This document shows positions 1 through 13,900 of a stretch of 64,000 nucleotides of DNA, piece after piece. The notes below the pieces were generated by a model that worked only from the letters and a program-made list of their open reading frames with translations, did not search any database and had not been told where the DNA came from. A program made the translations under genes and the position numbers. Source of the stretch: Toxonevra muliebris (lineage: Eukaryota > Arthropoda > Insecta > Diptera > Pallopteridae); the NCBI GenBank assembly GCA_963691655.1, contig OY829330.1, forward strand, positions 682,001-746,000, read 5' to 3'. Each line of letters opens with the position of its first letter. Within the stretch, counting starts at the first letter, position 1.

Positions 1-2739
1 TCTGCGTTGTAGCCATTTCCGAATTATGGTCAATACTGTGGAAAAAGCTGAGAAAATCGACCAAAATTCCAGCACCGCTTCGTTTTGCCAGAATTTAAAA
101 AGAGCGATTTTTAAGTTTGGTACCTGGAATCATGGCGAGGTCTGCTGGCCATGTGGTGGTATATACCGCAGCTTCTGCGTTGTAGCCATTTCCGAATTAT
201 GGTCAATACAGTGGAAAAAGCTGAGAAAATCGACCAAAATTCCAGCACCGCTTCGTTTTGCCAGAATTTAAAAAGAGCGATTTTTAAGTTAGGTACCTGG
301 AATCATGGCGAGGTTTACTGCCCATGTGGTGGTATATACCGCATCTTCTGCGTTGTAGCCATTTCCGAATTATGGCCAATACAGTGGAAAAATCGGAGAA
401 AATTGACCAAAATTCCAGCACCGCTTCGTTTTGCCAGAATTTAAAAGAGCGATATTTAAGTTTGGTACCTGGAATCATGGCGTGGTCTACTGGCCATGTG
501 GTGGTATATACCGCAGCTTCTGCGTTGTAGCCATTTCCGAATTATGGCCAATACAGTGGAAAAAGCTGAGAAAATTTACCAAAATTCCAGCACCGCTTCG
601 TTTTGCCAGAATTTAGAAAGAGCGATTTTTAAGTTAGGTACCTTAAATTATGCCGAGGTGTGCTGGCCATGTAGTGGTATATACCGCAGCTTCTGCGTTG
701 TAGCCATTTCCGAATTATGGCCAATACAGTGGAAAAATCTGAGAAAATTGACCAAAATTCCAGCACCGCTTCGTTTTGCCAGAATTTAAAAAGAGCGATT
801 TTTAAGTTTGGTACCTGGAATCATGGCGAGGTTTACTGGCCATGTGGTGGTATATACCGCAGCTTCTGCGTTGTAGCCATTTCCGAATTATAGTCAATAC
901 AGTGGAAAAAGCTGAGAAAATCGACCAAAATTCCAGCACCGCTTCGTTTTGCCAGAATTTAAAAAGAGCGATTTTTAAGTTGGGTACCTTAAATTATGCC
1001 GAGGTCTACTGGCCATGTGGTGGTATATACCGCAGCTTCTGCGTTGTAGCCATTTCCGAATTATAGTCAATACAGTGGAAAAAGCTGAGAAAATTGACCA
1101 AAATTCCAGCACCGCTTCGTTTTGCCAGAATTTAAAAAAAGCGATTTTTAAGTTGGGTACCTTAAATTATGCCGAGGTCTACTGGCCATGTGGTGGTATA
1201 TACCGCAGCTTCTGCGTTGTAGCCATTTCCGAATTATGGCCATACAGTGGAAAATCTGAGAAAATTGACCAAAATTCCAGCACCGCTTCGTTTTGCCAGA
1301 ATTTAAAAAGAGCGATTTTTAAGTTTGGCACCTGGAATCATGGCGAGGTCTGCTGGCCATGTGGTGGTATATACCGCAGCTTCTGCGTTGTAGCCATTTC
1401 CGAATTATGGTCAATACTGTGGAAAAAGCTGAGAAAATTGACCAAAATTCCAGCACCGCTTCGTTTTGCCAGAATTTAAAAAAAGCGATTTTTAAGTTGG
1501 GTACCTTAAATTATGCCGAGGTCTACTGGCCATGTGGTGGTATATACCGCAGCTTCTGCGTTGTAGCCATTTCCGAATTATGGCCAATACAGTGGAAAAT
1601 CTGAGAAAATTGACCAAAATTCCAGCACCGCTTCGTTTTGCCAGAATTTAAAAAGAGCGATTTTTAAGTTTGGTACCTGGAATCATGGCGAGGTTTACTG
1701 GCCATGTGGTGGTATATACCGCAGCTTCTGCGTTGTAGCCATTTTCAAATTATGGTCAATACAGTGGAAAAAGCTGAGAAAATCGACCAAAATTCCAGCA
1801 CCGCTTCGTTTTGCCAGAATTTAAAAAAAGCGATTTTTAAGTTGGGTACCTTAAATTATGCCGAGGTCTACTGGCCATGTGGTGGTATATACCGCAGCTT
1901 CTGCGTTGTAGCCATTTCCGAATTATAGTCAATACAGTGGAAAAAGCTGAGAAAATTGACCAAAATTCCAGCACCGCTTCGTTTTGCCAGAATTTAAAAA
2001 AAGCGATTTTTAAGTTGGGTACCTTAAATTATGCCGAGGTCTACTGGCCATGTGGTGGTATATACCGCAGCTTCTGCGTTGTAGCCATTTCCGAATTATG
2101 GCCAATACAGTGGAAAATCTGAGAAAATTGACCAAAATTCCAGCACCGCTTCGTTTTGCCAGAATTTAAAAAGAGCGATTTTTAAGTTTGGTACCTGGAA
2201 TCATGGCGAGGTTTACTGGCCATGTGGTGGTATATACCGCAGCTTCTGCGTTGTAGCCATTTTCAAATTATGGTCAATACAGTGGAAAAAGCTGAGAAAA
2301 TCGACCAAAATTCCAGCACCGCTTCGTTTTGCCAGAATTTAAAAGGAGCGATTTTTAAGTTTGGTACCTGGAATCATGACGAGGTCTACTGGCTATGTGG
2401 TGGTATATACCGCAGCTTCTGCGTTGTAGCCATTTCCGAATTATGGCCAATACAGTGGAAAATCTGAGAAAATTGACCAAAATTCCAGCACCGCTTCGTT
2501 TTGCCAGAATTTAAAAAGAGCGATTTTTAAGTTTGGTACCTGGAATCATGGCGAGGTTTACTGGCCATGTGGTGGTATATACCGCAGCTTCTGCGTTGTA
2601 GCCATTTCCAAATTATGGTCAATACAGTGGAAAAAGCTGAGAAAATTGACCAAAATTCCAGCACCGCTTCGTTTTGCCAGAATTTAAAAGGAGCGATTTT
2701 TAAGATAGGTACTTGGAATCATGGCGAGGTCTACTGGCT

Positions 2740-5700
2740 ATGTGGTGGTATATACCGCAGCTTCTGCGTTGTAGCCATTTCCGAATTATGGCCAATACAG
2801 TGGAAAATCTGAGAAAATTGACCAAAATTCCAGCACCGCTTCGTTTTGCCAGAATTTAAAAAGAGCGATTTTTAAGTTTGGTACCTGGAATCATGGCGAG
2901 GTCTACTGGCCATGTGGTGGTATATACCGCAGCTTCTGCGTTGTAGCCATTTCCGAATTATGGCCAATACAGTGGAAAATCTGAGAAAATTGACCAAAAT
3001 TCCAGCACCGCTTCGTTTTGCCAGAATTTAAAAAGAGCGATTTTTAAGTTTGGCACCTGGAATCATGGCGAGGTCTGCTGGCCATGTGGTGGTATATACC
3101 GCAGCTTCTGCGTTGTAGCCATTTCCGAATTATGGTCAATACTGTGGAAAAAGCTGAGAAAATTGACCAAAATTCCAGCACCGCTTCGTTTTGCCAGAAT
3201 TTAAAAGAAGCGATTTTTAAGTTGGGTACCTTAAATTATGCCGAGGTCTACTGGCCATGTGGTGGTATATACCGCAGCTTCTGCGTTGTAGCCATTTCCG
3301 AATTATAGTCAATACAGTGGAAAAAGCTGAGAAAATTGACCAAAATTCCAGCACCGCTTCGTTTTGCCAGAATTTAAAAAAAGCGATTTTTAAGTTGGGT
3401 ACCTTAAATTATGCCGAGGTCTACTGGCCATGTGGTGGTATATACCGCAGCTTCTGCGTTGTAGCCATTTCCGAATTATGGCCAATACAGTGGAAAATCT
3501 GAGAAAATTGACCAAAATTCCAGCACCGCTTCGTTTTGCCAGAATTTAAAAAGAGCGATTTTTAAGTTTGGTACCTGGAATCATGGCGAAGTTTACTGGC
3601 CATGTGGTGGTATATACCGCAGCTTCTGCGTTGTAGCCATTTCCAAATTATGGTCAATACAGTGGAAAAAGCTGAGAAAATCGACCAAAATTCCAGCACC
3701 GCTTCGTTTTGCCAGAATTTAAAAGGAGCGATTTTTAAGATAGGTACTTGGAATCATGGCGAGGTCTACTGGCCATGTGGTGGTATATACCGCAGCTTCT
3801 GTGTTGTAGCCATTTCCGAATTATGGCCAATACAGTGGAAAATCTGAGAAAATTGACCAAAATTCCAGCACCGCTTCGTTTTGCCAGAATTTAAAAAGAG
3901 CGATTTTTAAGTCTGGCACCTGGAATCATGGCGAGGTCTGCTGGCCATGTGGTGGTATATACCGCAGCTTCTGCGTTGTAGCCATTTCCGAGTTATGGTC
4001 AATACTGTGGAAAAAGCTGAGAAAATCGACCAAAATTCCAGCACCGCTTCGTTTTGCCAGAATTTAAAAAGAGCGATTTTTAAGTTTGGTACCTGGAATC
4101 ATGGCTAGGTCTGCTGGCCATGTGGTGGTATATACCGCAGCTTCTGCGTTGTAGCCATTTCCGAATTATGGTCAATACAGTGGAAAAAGCTGAGAAAATC
4201 GACCAAAATTCCAGCACCGCTTCGTTTTGCCAGAATTTAAAAAGAGCGATTTTTAAGTTAGGTACCTTAAATTATGCCGAGGTCTACTGGCCATGTGGTG
4301 GTATATACCGCAGCTTCTGCGTTGTAGCCATTTCCGAATTATGGTCAATAAAGTGGAAAAAGCTGAGAAAATCTACCAAAATTCCAGCACCGCTTCGTTT
4401 TGCCAGAATTTAAGAAGAGCGATTTTTAAGTTTGGTACCTTAAATTATGCCAAGGTCTGCTGGCCATGTGGTGGTATATACCGCATCTTCTGCGTTGTAG
4501 CCATTTCCGAATTATGGCCAATACAGTGGAAAAATCGGAGAAAATTGACCAAAATTCCAGCACCGCTTCGTTTTGCCAGAATTTAAAAGAGCGATTTTTA
4601 AGTTTGGTACCTGGAATCATGGCGCGGTCTACTGGCCATGTGGTGGTATATACCGCAGCTTCTGCGTTGTAGCCATTTCCGAATTATGGCCAATACAGTG
4701 GAAAATCTGAGAAAATTGACCAAAATTCCAGCACCGCTTCGTTTTGCCAGAATTTAAAAAGAGCGATTTTTAAGTTTGGTACCTGGAATCATGGCGAGGT
4801 CTACTGGCCATGTGGTGGTATATACCGCAGCTTCTGCGTTGTAGCCATTTCCGAATTATGGCCAATACAGTGGAAAATCTGAGAAAATTGACCAAAATTC
4901 CAGCACCGCTTCGTTTTGCCAGAATTTAAAAAGAGCGATTTTTAAGTTTGGCACCTGGAATCATGGCGAGGTCTGCTGGCCATGTGGTGGTATATACCGC
5001 AGCTTCTGCGTTGTAGCCATTTCCGAATTATGGTCAATACTGTGGAAAAAGCTGAGAAAATTGACCAAAATTCCAGCACCGCTTCGTTTTGCCAGAATTT
5101 AAAAGAAGCGATTTTTAAGTTGGGTACCTTAAATTATGCCGAGGTCTACTGGCCATGTGGTGGTATATACCGCAGCTTCTGCGTTGTAGCCATTTCCGAA
5201 TTATAGTCAATACAGTGGAAAAAGCTGAGAAAATTGACCAAAATTCCAGCACCGCTTCGTTTTGCCAGAATTTAAAAAAAGCGATTTTTAAGTTGGGTAC
5301 CTTAAATTATGCCGAGGTCTACTGGCCATGTGGTGGTATATACCGCAGCTTCTGCGTTGTAGCCATTTCCGAATTATGGCCAATACAGTGGAAAAAGCTG
5401 AGAAAATTGACCAAAATTCCAGCACCGCTTCGTTTTGCCAGAATTTAAAAAAAGCGATTTTTAAGTTGGGTACCTTAAATTATGCCGAGGTCTACTGGCC
5501 ATGTGGTGGTATATACCGCAGCTTCTGCGTTGTAGCCATTTCCGAATTATGGTCAATACAGTGGAAAAAGCTGAGAAAATCGACCAAAATTCCAGCACCG
5601 CTTCGTTTTGCCAGAATTTAAAAGGAGCGATTTTTAAGATAGGTACTTGGAATCATGGCGAGGTCTACTGGCCATGTGGTGGTATATACCGCAGCTTCTG

Positions 5701-6590
5701 TGTTGTAGCCATTTCCGAATTATGGCCAATACAGTGGAAAATCTGAGAAAATTGACCAAAATTCCAGCACCGCTTCGTTTTGCCAGAATTTAAAAAGAGC
5801 GATTTTTAAGTCTGGCACCTGGAATCATGGCGAGGTCTGCTGGCCATGTGGTGGTATATACCGCAGCTTCTGCGTTGTAGCCATTTCCGAATTATGGTCA
5901 ATACTGTGGAAAAAGCTGAGAAAATCGACCAAAATTCCAGCACCGCTTCGTTTTGCCAGAATTTAAAAAGAGCGATTTTTAAGTTTGGTACCTGGAATCA
6001 TGGCGAGGTCTGCTGGCCATGTGGTGGTATATACCGCAGCTTCTGCGTTGTAGCCATTTCCGAATTATGGTCAATACAGTGGAAAAAGCTGAGAAAATCG
6101 ACCAAAATTCCAGCACCGCTTCGTTTTGCCAGAATTTAAAAAGAGCGATTTTTAAGTTAGGTACCTTAAATTATGCCGAGGTCTACTGGCCATGTGGTGG
6201 TATATACCGCAGCTTCTGCGTTGTAGCCATTTCCGAATTATGGTCAATAAAGTGGAAAAAGCTGAGAAAATCTACCAAAATTCCAGCACCGCTTCGTTTT
6301 GCCAGAATTTAAGAAGAGCGATTTTTAAGTTTGGTACCTTAAATTATGCCAAGGTCTGCTGGCCATGTGGTGGTATATACCGCATCTTCTGCGTTGTAGC
6401 CATTTCCGAATTATGGCCAATACAGTGGAAAAATCGGAGAAAATTGACCAAAATTCCAGCACCGCTTCGTTTTGCCAGAATTTAAAAGAGCGATTTTTAA
6501 GTTTGGTACCTGGAATCATGGCGCGGTCTACTGGCCATGTGGTGGTATATACCGCAGCTTCTGCGTTGTAGCCATTTCCGAATTATGGCC
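2740..6590 (+). repeat. Tandem 11-monomer higher-order duplication (period about 1898 bp)
   Basis: Variant monomers at about 2740-4690 recur in the same order 1898-1899 bp later, at about 4640-6590. Diagnostic shared variants include TTTAAGTCTGGCACC, AATAAAGTGG followed by AATCTACC, and the CGCATCTTCTGCG and AATCGGAG changes. The copies are not identical: one has CATGGCTAGG at about 4101 where the other has CATGGCGAGG near 6000, and the linker units around 3500/5400 differ. Boundaries were set by eye and are approximate. Part of the second copy (about 5850-6880) recurs again 6211 bp later, at about 12060-13090. Confidence 0.75.
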
Positions 6591-7139
6591 AATACAGTGG
6601 AAAAAGCTGAGAAAATTTACCAAAATTCCAGCACCGCTTCGTTTTGCCAGAATTTAGAAAGAGCGATTTTTAAGTTAGGTACCTGGAATCATGGCGAGGT
6701 TTACTGGCCATGTGGTGGTATATACCGCAGCTTCTGCGTTGTAGCCATTTCCGAATTATGGCCAATACAGTGGAAAAATCTGAGAAAATTGACCAAAATT
6801 CCAGCACCGCTTCGTTTTGCCAGAATTTAAAAAGAGCGATTTTTAAGTTTGGTACCTGGAATCATGGCGAGGTCTGCTGGCCATGTGGTGGTATATACCG
6901 CAGCTTCTGCGTTGTAGCCATTTCCGAATTATGGCCAATACAGTGGAAAAAGCTGAGAAAATCGACCAAAATTCCAGCACCGCTTCGTTTTGCCAGAATT
7001 TAAAAAGAGCGATTTTTAAGTTAGGTATCTTAAATTTTGCCGAGGTCTGCAGGCCATGTGGTGGTATATACCGCAGCTTCTGCGTTGTAGCCATTTCCGA
7101 ATTATGGTCAATACAGTGGAAAAAGCTGAGAAAATTGAC

Positions 7140-10100
7140 CAAAATTCCAGCACCGCTTCGTTTTGCCAGAATTTAAAAAAAGCGATTTTTAAGTTGGGTA
7201 CCTTAAATTATGCCGAGGTCTACTGGCCATGTGGTGGTATATACCGCAGCTTCTGCGTTGTAGCCATTTCCGAATTATAGTCAATACAGTGGAAAAAGCT
7301 GAGAAAATTGACCAAAATTCCAGCACCGCTTCGTTTTGCCAGAATTTAAAAAAAGCGATTTTTAAGTTGGGTACCTTAAATTATGCCGAGGTCTACTGGC
7401 CATGTGGTGGTATATACCGCAGCTTCTGCGTTGTAGCCATTTCCGAATTATGGCCATACAGTGGAAAATCTGAGAAAATTGACCAAAATTCCAGCACCGC
7501 TTCGTTTTGCCAGAATTTAAAAAGAGCGATTTTTAAGTTAGGTATCTTAAATTTTGCCGAGGTCTGCAGGCCATGTGGTGGTATATACCGCAGCTTCTGC
7601 GTTGTAGCCATTTCCGAATTATGGTCAATACAGTGGAAAAAGCTGAGAAAATTGACCAAAATTCCAGCACCGCTTCGTTTTGCCAGAATTTAAAAAAAGC
7701 GATTTTTAAGTTGGGTACCTTAAATTATGCCGAGGTCTACTGGCCATGTGGTGGTATATACCGCAGCTTCTGCGTTGTAGCCATTTCCGAATTATAGTCA
7801 ATACAGTGGAAAAAGCTGAGAAAATTGACCAAAATTCCAGCACCGCTTCGTTTTGCCAGAATTTAAAAAAAGCGATTTTTAAGTTGGGTACCTTAAATTA
7901 TGCCGAGGTCTACTGGCCATGTGGTGGTATATACCGCAGCTTCTGCGTTGTAGCCATTTCCGAATTATGGCCATACAGTGGAAAATCTGAGAAAATTGAC
8001 CAAAATTCCAGCACCGCTTCGTTTTGCCAGAATTTAAAAAGAGTGATTTTTAAGTTTGGCACCTGGAATCATGGCGAGGTCTGCTGGCCATGTGGTGGTA
8101 TATACCGCAGCTTCTGCGTTGTAGCCATTTCCGAATTATGGTCAATACTGTGGAAAAAGCTGAGAAAATCGACCAAAATTCCAGCACCGCTTCGTTTTGC
8201 CAGAATTTAAAAAGAGCGATTTTTAAGTTTGGTACCTGGAATCATGGCGAGGTCTGCTGGCCATGTGGTGGTATATACCGCAGCTTCTGCGTTGTAGCCA
8301 TTTCCGAATTATGGCCAATACAGTGGAAAATCTGAGAAAATTGACCAAAATTCCAGCACCGCTTCGTTTTGCCAGAATTTAAAAAGAGCGATTTTTAAGT
8401 TTGGCACCTGGAATCATGGCGAGGTCTGCTGGCCATGTGGTGGTATATACCGCAGCTTCTGCGTTGTAGCCATTTCCGAATTATGGTCAATACTGTGGAA
8501 AAAGCTGAGAAAATTGACCAAAATTCCAGCACCGCTTCGTTTTGCCAGAATTTAAAAAAAGCGATTTTTAAGTTGGGTACCTTAAATTATGCCGAGGTCT
8601 ACTGGCCATGTGGTGGTATATACCGCAGCTTCTGCGTTGTAGCCATTTCCGAATTATAGTCAATACAGTGGAAAAAGCTGAGAAAATTGACCAAAATTCC
8701 AGCACCGCTTCGTTTTGCCAGAATTTAAAAAAAGCGATTTTTAAGTTGGGTACCTTAAATTATGCCGAGGTCTAATGGCCATGTGGTGGTATATACCGCA
8801 GCTTCTGCGTTGTAGCCATTTCCGAATTATGGCCAATACAGTGGAAAATCTGAGAAAATTGACCAAAATTCCAGCACCGCTTCGTTTTGCCAGAATTTAA
8901 AAAGAGCGATTTTTAAGTTTGGTACCTGGAATCATGGCGAGGTTTACTGGCCATGTGGTGGTATATACCGCAGCTTCTGCGTTGTAGCCATTTTCAAATT
9001 ATGGTCAATACAGTGGAAAAAGCTGAGAAAATCGACCAAAATTCCAGCACCGCTTCGTTTTGCCAGAATTTAAAAAAAGCGATTTTTAAGTTGGGTACCT
9101 TAAATTATGCCGAGGTCTACTGGCCATGTGGTGGTATATACCGCAGCTTCTGCGTTGTAGCCATTTCCGAATTATAGTCAATACAGTGGAAAAAGCTGAG
9201 AAAATTGACCAAAATTCCAGCACCGCTTCGTTTTGCCAGAATTTAAAAAAAGCGATTTTTAAGTTGGGTACCTTAAATTATGCCGAGGTCTACTGGCCAT
9301 GTGGTGGTATATACCGCAGCTTCTGCGTTGTAGCCATTTCCGAATTATGGCCATACAGTGGAAAATCTGAGAAAATTGACCAAAATTCCAGCACCGCTTC
9401 GTTTTGCCAGAATTTAAAAAGAGCGATTTTTAAGTTAGGTATCTTAAATTTTGCCGAGGTCTGCAGGCCATGTGGTGGTATATACCGCAGCTTCTGCGTT
9501 GTAGCCATTTCCGAATTATGGTCAATACAGTGGAAAAAGCTGAGAAAATTGACCAAAATTCCAGCACCGCTTCGTTTTGCCAGAATTTAAAAAAAGCGAT
9601 TTTTAAGTTGGGTACCTTAAATTATGCCGAGGTCTACTGGCCATGTGGTGGTATATACCGCAGCTTCTGCGTTGTAGCCATTTCCGAATTATAGTCAATA
9701 CAGTGGAAAAAGCTGAGAAAATTGACCAAAATTCCAGCACCGCTTCGTTTTGCCAGAATTTAAAAAAAGCGATTTTTAAGTTGGGTACCTTAAATTATGC
9801 CGAGGTCTACTGGCCATGTGGTGGTATATACCGCAGCTTCTGCGTTGTAGCCATTTCCGAATTATGGCCATACAGTGGAAAATCTGAGAAAATTGACCAA
9901 AATTCCAGCACCGCTTCGTTTTGCCAGAATTTAAAAAGAGCGATTTTTAAGTTTGGCACCTGGAATCATGGCGAGGTCTGCTGGCCATGTGGTGGTATAT
10001 ACCGCAGCTTCTGCGTTGTAGCCATTTCCGAATTATGGTCAATACTGTGGAAAAAGCTGAGAAAATCGACCAAAATTCCAGCACCGCTTCGTTTTGCCAG

Positions 10101-10930
10101 AATTTAAAAAGAGCGATTTTTAAGTTTGGTACCTGGAATCATGGCGAGGTCTGCTGGCCATGTGGTGGTATATACCGCAGCTTCTGCGTTGTAGCCATTT
10201 CCGAATTATGGCCAATACAGTGGAAAATCTGAGAAAATTGACCAAAATTCCAGCACCGCTTCGTTTTGCCAGAATTTAAAAAGAGCGATTTTTAAGTTTG
10301 GCACCTGGAATCATGGCGAGGTCTGCTGGCCATGTGGTGGTATATACCGCAGCTTCTGCGTTGTAGCCATTTCCGAATTATGGTCAATACTGTGGAAAAA
10401 GCTGAGAAAATTGACCAAAATTCCAGCACCGCTTCGTTTTGCCAGAATTTAAAAAAAGCGATTTTTAAGTTGGGTACCTTAAATTATGCCGAGGTCTACT
10501 GGCCATGTGGTGGTATATACCGCAGCTTCTGCGTTGTAGCCATTTCCGAATTATAGTCAATACAGTGGAAAAAGCTGAGAAAATTGACCAAAATTCCAGC
10601 ACCGCTTCGTTTTGCCAGAATTTAAAAAAAGCGATTTTTAAGTTGGGTACCTTAAATTATGCCGAGGTCTAATGGCCATGTGGTGGTATATACCGCAGCT
10701 TCTGCGTTGTAGCCATTTCCGAATTATGGCCAATACAGTGGAAAATCTGAGAAAATTGACCAAAATTCCAGCACCGCTTCGTTTTGCCAGAATTTAAAAA
10801 GAGCGATTTTTAAGTTTGGTACCTGGAATCATGGCAAGGTTTACTGGCCATGTGGTGGTATATACCGCAGCTTCTGCGTTGTAGCCATTTCCAAATTATG
10901 GTCAATACAGTGGAAAAAGCTGAGAAAATT
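7140..10930 (+). repeat. Tandem 11-monomer duplication (period 1897 bp)
   Basis: The stretch from about 7140 to 9030 is repeated at about 9036 to 10930 with a constant offset of 1897 bp. Shared markers are the 171-bp units with GGCCATACAG (about 7451, 7968, 9348, 9866), the GGTATCTTAAATTTTGCC variant followed by CTGCAGG (about 7543 and 9440), and GTCTAATGGCC (about 8772 and 10669). I saw a few single-base differences, for example GAGTGATTT near 8041 against GAGCGATTT near 9938. Within each copy there is also a 517-bp (three-monomer) repeat. Confidence 0.75.
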
Positions 10931-13900
10931 GACCAAAATTCCAGCACCGCTTCGTTTTGCCAGAATTTAAAAGGAGCGATTTTTAAGATAGGTACTTGGA
11001 ATCATGGCGAGGTCTACTGGCTATGTGGTGGTATATACCGCAGCTTCTGCGTTGTAGCCATTTCCGAATTATGGCCAATACAGTGGAAAATCTGAGAAAA
11101 TTGACCAAAATTCCAGCACCGCTTCGTTTTGCCAGAATTTAAAAAGAGCGATTTTTAAGTTTGGTACCTGGAATCATGGCGAGGTCTACTGGCCATGTGG
11201 TGGTATATACCGCAGCTTCTGCGTTGTAGCCATTTCCGAATTATGGCCAATACAGTGGAAAATCTGAGAAAATTGACCAAAATTCCAGCACCGCTTCGTT
11301 TTGCCAGAATTTAAAAAGAGCGATTTTTAAGTTTGGCACCTGGAATCATGGCGAGGTCTGCTGGCCATGTGGTGGTATATACCGCAGCTTCTGCGTTGTA
11401 GCCATTTCCGAATTATGGTCAATACTGTGGAAAAAGCTGAGAAAATTGACCAAAATTCCAGCACCGCTTCGTTTTGCCAGAATTTAAAAAAAGCGATTTT
11501 TAAGTTGGGTACCTTAAATTATGCCGAGGTCTACTGGCCATGTGGTGGTATATACCGCAGCTTCTGCGTTGTAGCCATTTCCGAATTATAGTCAATACAG
11601 TGGAAAAAGCTGAGAAAATTGACCAAAATTCCAGCACCGCTTCGTTTTGCCAGAATTTAAAAAAAGCGATTTTTAAGTTGGGTACCTTAAATTATGCCGA
11701 GGTCTACTGGCCATGTGGTGGTATATACCGCAGCTTCTGCGTTGTAGCCATTTCCGAATTATGGCCAATACAGTGGAAAATCTGAGAAAATTGACCAAAA
11801 TTCCAGCACCGCTTCGTTTTGCCAGAATTTAAAAAGAGCGATTTTTAAGTTTGGTACCTGGAATCATGGCGAAGTTTACTGGCCATGTGGTGGTATATAC
11901 CGCAGCTTCTGCGTTGTAGCCATTTCCGAATTATGGCCAATACAGTGGAAAATCTGAGAAAATTGACCAAAATTCCAGCACCGCTTCGTTTTGCCAGAAT
12001 TTAAAAAGAGCGATTTTTAAGTTTGGCACCTGGAATCATGGCGAGGTCTGCTGGCCATGTGGTGGTATATACCGCAGCTTCTGCGTTGTAGCCATTTCCG
12101 AATTATGGTCAATACTGTGGAAAAAGCTGAGAAAATCGACCAAAATTCCAGCACCGCTTCGTTTTGCCAGAATTTAAAAAGAGCGATTTTTAAGTTTGGT
12201 ACCTGGAATCATGGCGAGGTCTGCTGGCCATGTGGTGGTATATACCGCAGCTTCTGCGTTGTAGCCATTTCCGAATTATGGTCAATACAGTGGAAAAAGC
12301 TGAGAAAATCGACCAAAATTCCAGCACCGCTTCGTTTTGCCAGAATTTAAAAAGAGCGATTTTTAAGTTAGGTACCTTAAATTATGCCGAGGTCTACTGG
12401 CCATGTGGTGGTATATACCGCAGCTTCTGCGTTGTAGCCATTTCCGAATTATGGTCAATAAAGTGGAAAAAGCTGAGAAAATCGACCAAAATTCCAGCAC
12501 CGCTTCGTTTTGCCAGAATTTAAGAAGAGCGATTTTTAAGTTTGGTACCTTAAATTATGCCAAGGTCTGCTGGCCATGTGGTGGTATATACCGCATCTTC
12601 TGCGTTGTAGCCATTTCCGAATTATGGCCAATACAGTGGAAAAATCGGAGAAAATTGACCAAAATTCCAGCACCGCTTCGTTTTGCCAGAATTTAAAAGA
12701 GCGATTTTTAAGTTTGGTACCTGGAATCATGGCGCGGTCTACTGGCCATGTGGTGGTATATACCGCAGCTTCTGCGTTGTAGCCATTTCCGAATTATGGC
12801 CAATACAGTGGAAAAAGCTGAGAAAATTTACCAAAATTCCAGCACCGCTTCGTTTTGCCAGAATTTAGAAAGAGCGATTTTTAAGTTAGGTACCTGGAAT
12901 CATGGCGAGGTTTACTGGCCATGTGGTGGTATATACCGCAGCTTCTGCGTTGTAGCCATTTCCGAATTATGGCCAATACAGTGGAAAAATCTGAGAAAAT
13001 TGACCAAAATTCCAGCACCGCTTCGTTTTGCCAGAATTTAAAAAGAGCGATTTTTAAGTTTGGTACCTGGAATCATGGCGAGGTCTGCTGGCCATGTGGT
13101 GGTATATACCGCAGCTTCTGCGTTGTAGCCATTATCGAATTATAGTCAATACAGTGGAAAAAGCTGAGAAAATCGACCAAAATTCCAGCACCGATTCGTT
13201 TTGCCAGAATTTAAAAAGAACGATTTTTAAGTTTGGTACCTGGAATCATGGCGAGGTCTACTGGCTATGTGGTGGTATATACCGCAGCTTCTGCGTTGTA
13301 GCCATTTCCGAATTATAGTCAATACAGTGGAAAAAGCTGAGAAAATCGACCAAAATTCCAGCACCGCTTCGTTTTGCCAGAATTTAAAAAGAGCGATTTT
13401 TAAGTTTGGTACCTGGAATCATGGCGAGGTTTACTGGCCATGTGGTGGTATATACCGCAGCTTCTGCGTTGTAGCCATTTCCGAATTATAGTCAATACAG
13501 TGGAAAAAGCTGAGAAAATCGACCAAAATTCCAGCACCGCTTCGTTTTGCCAGAATTTAAAAAGAGCGATTTTTAAGTTAGGTATCTTAAATTTTGCCGA
13601 GGTCTGCAGGCCATGTGGTGGTATATACCGCAGCTTCTGCGTTGTAGCCATTTCCGAATTATGGTCAATACAGTGGAAAAAGCTGAGAAAATTGACCAAA
13701 ATTCCAGCACCGCTTCGTTTTGCCAGAATTTAAAAAAAGCGATTTTTAAGTTGGGTACCTGGAATCATGGCGAGGTTTACTGGCCATGTGGTGGTATATA
13801 CCGCAGCTTCTGCGTTGTAGCCATTTCCGAATTATAGTCAATACAGTGGAAAAAGCTGAGAAAATTGACCAAAATTCCAGCACCGCTTCGTTTTGCCAGA

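Noticed and set aside
1704..1876. CENP-B-box-like sequence in the monomer (CTTCGTTTTGCCAG or CTGCGTTGTAGCC)
   Set aside because: Only part of the TTCGTTGGA core matches and the CGGG half is absent; aligned to the 17-base box, fewer than 10 positions agree.
1704..1876. RNA polymerase III A/B box in the satellite, which would suggest a SINE or tRNA origin
   Set aside because: TGGCGAGGTCT and GCTTCGTTTTGCC resemble the boxes only loosely, and no cloverleaf can be drawn.
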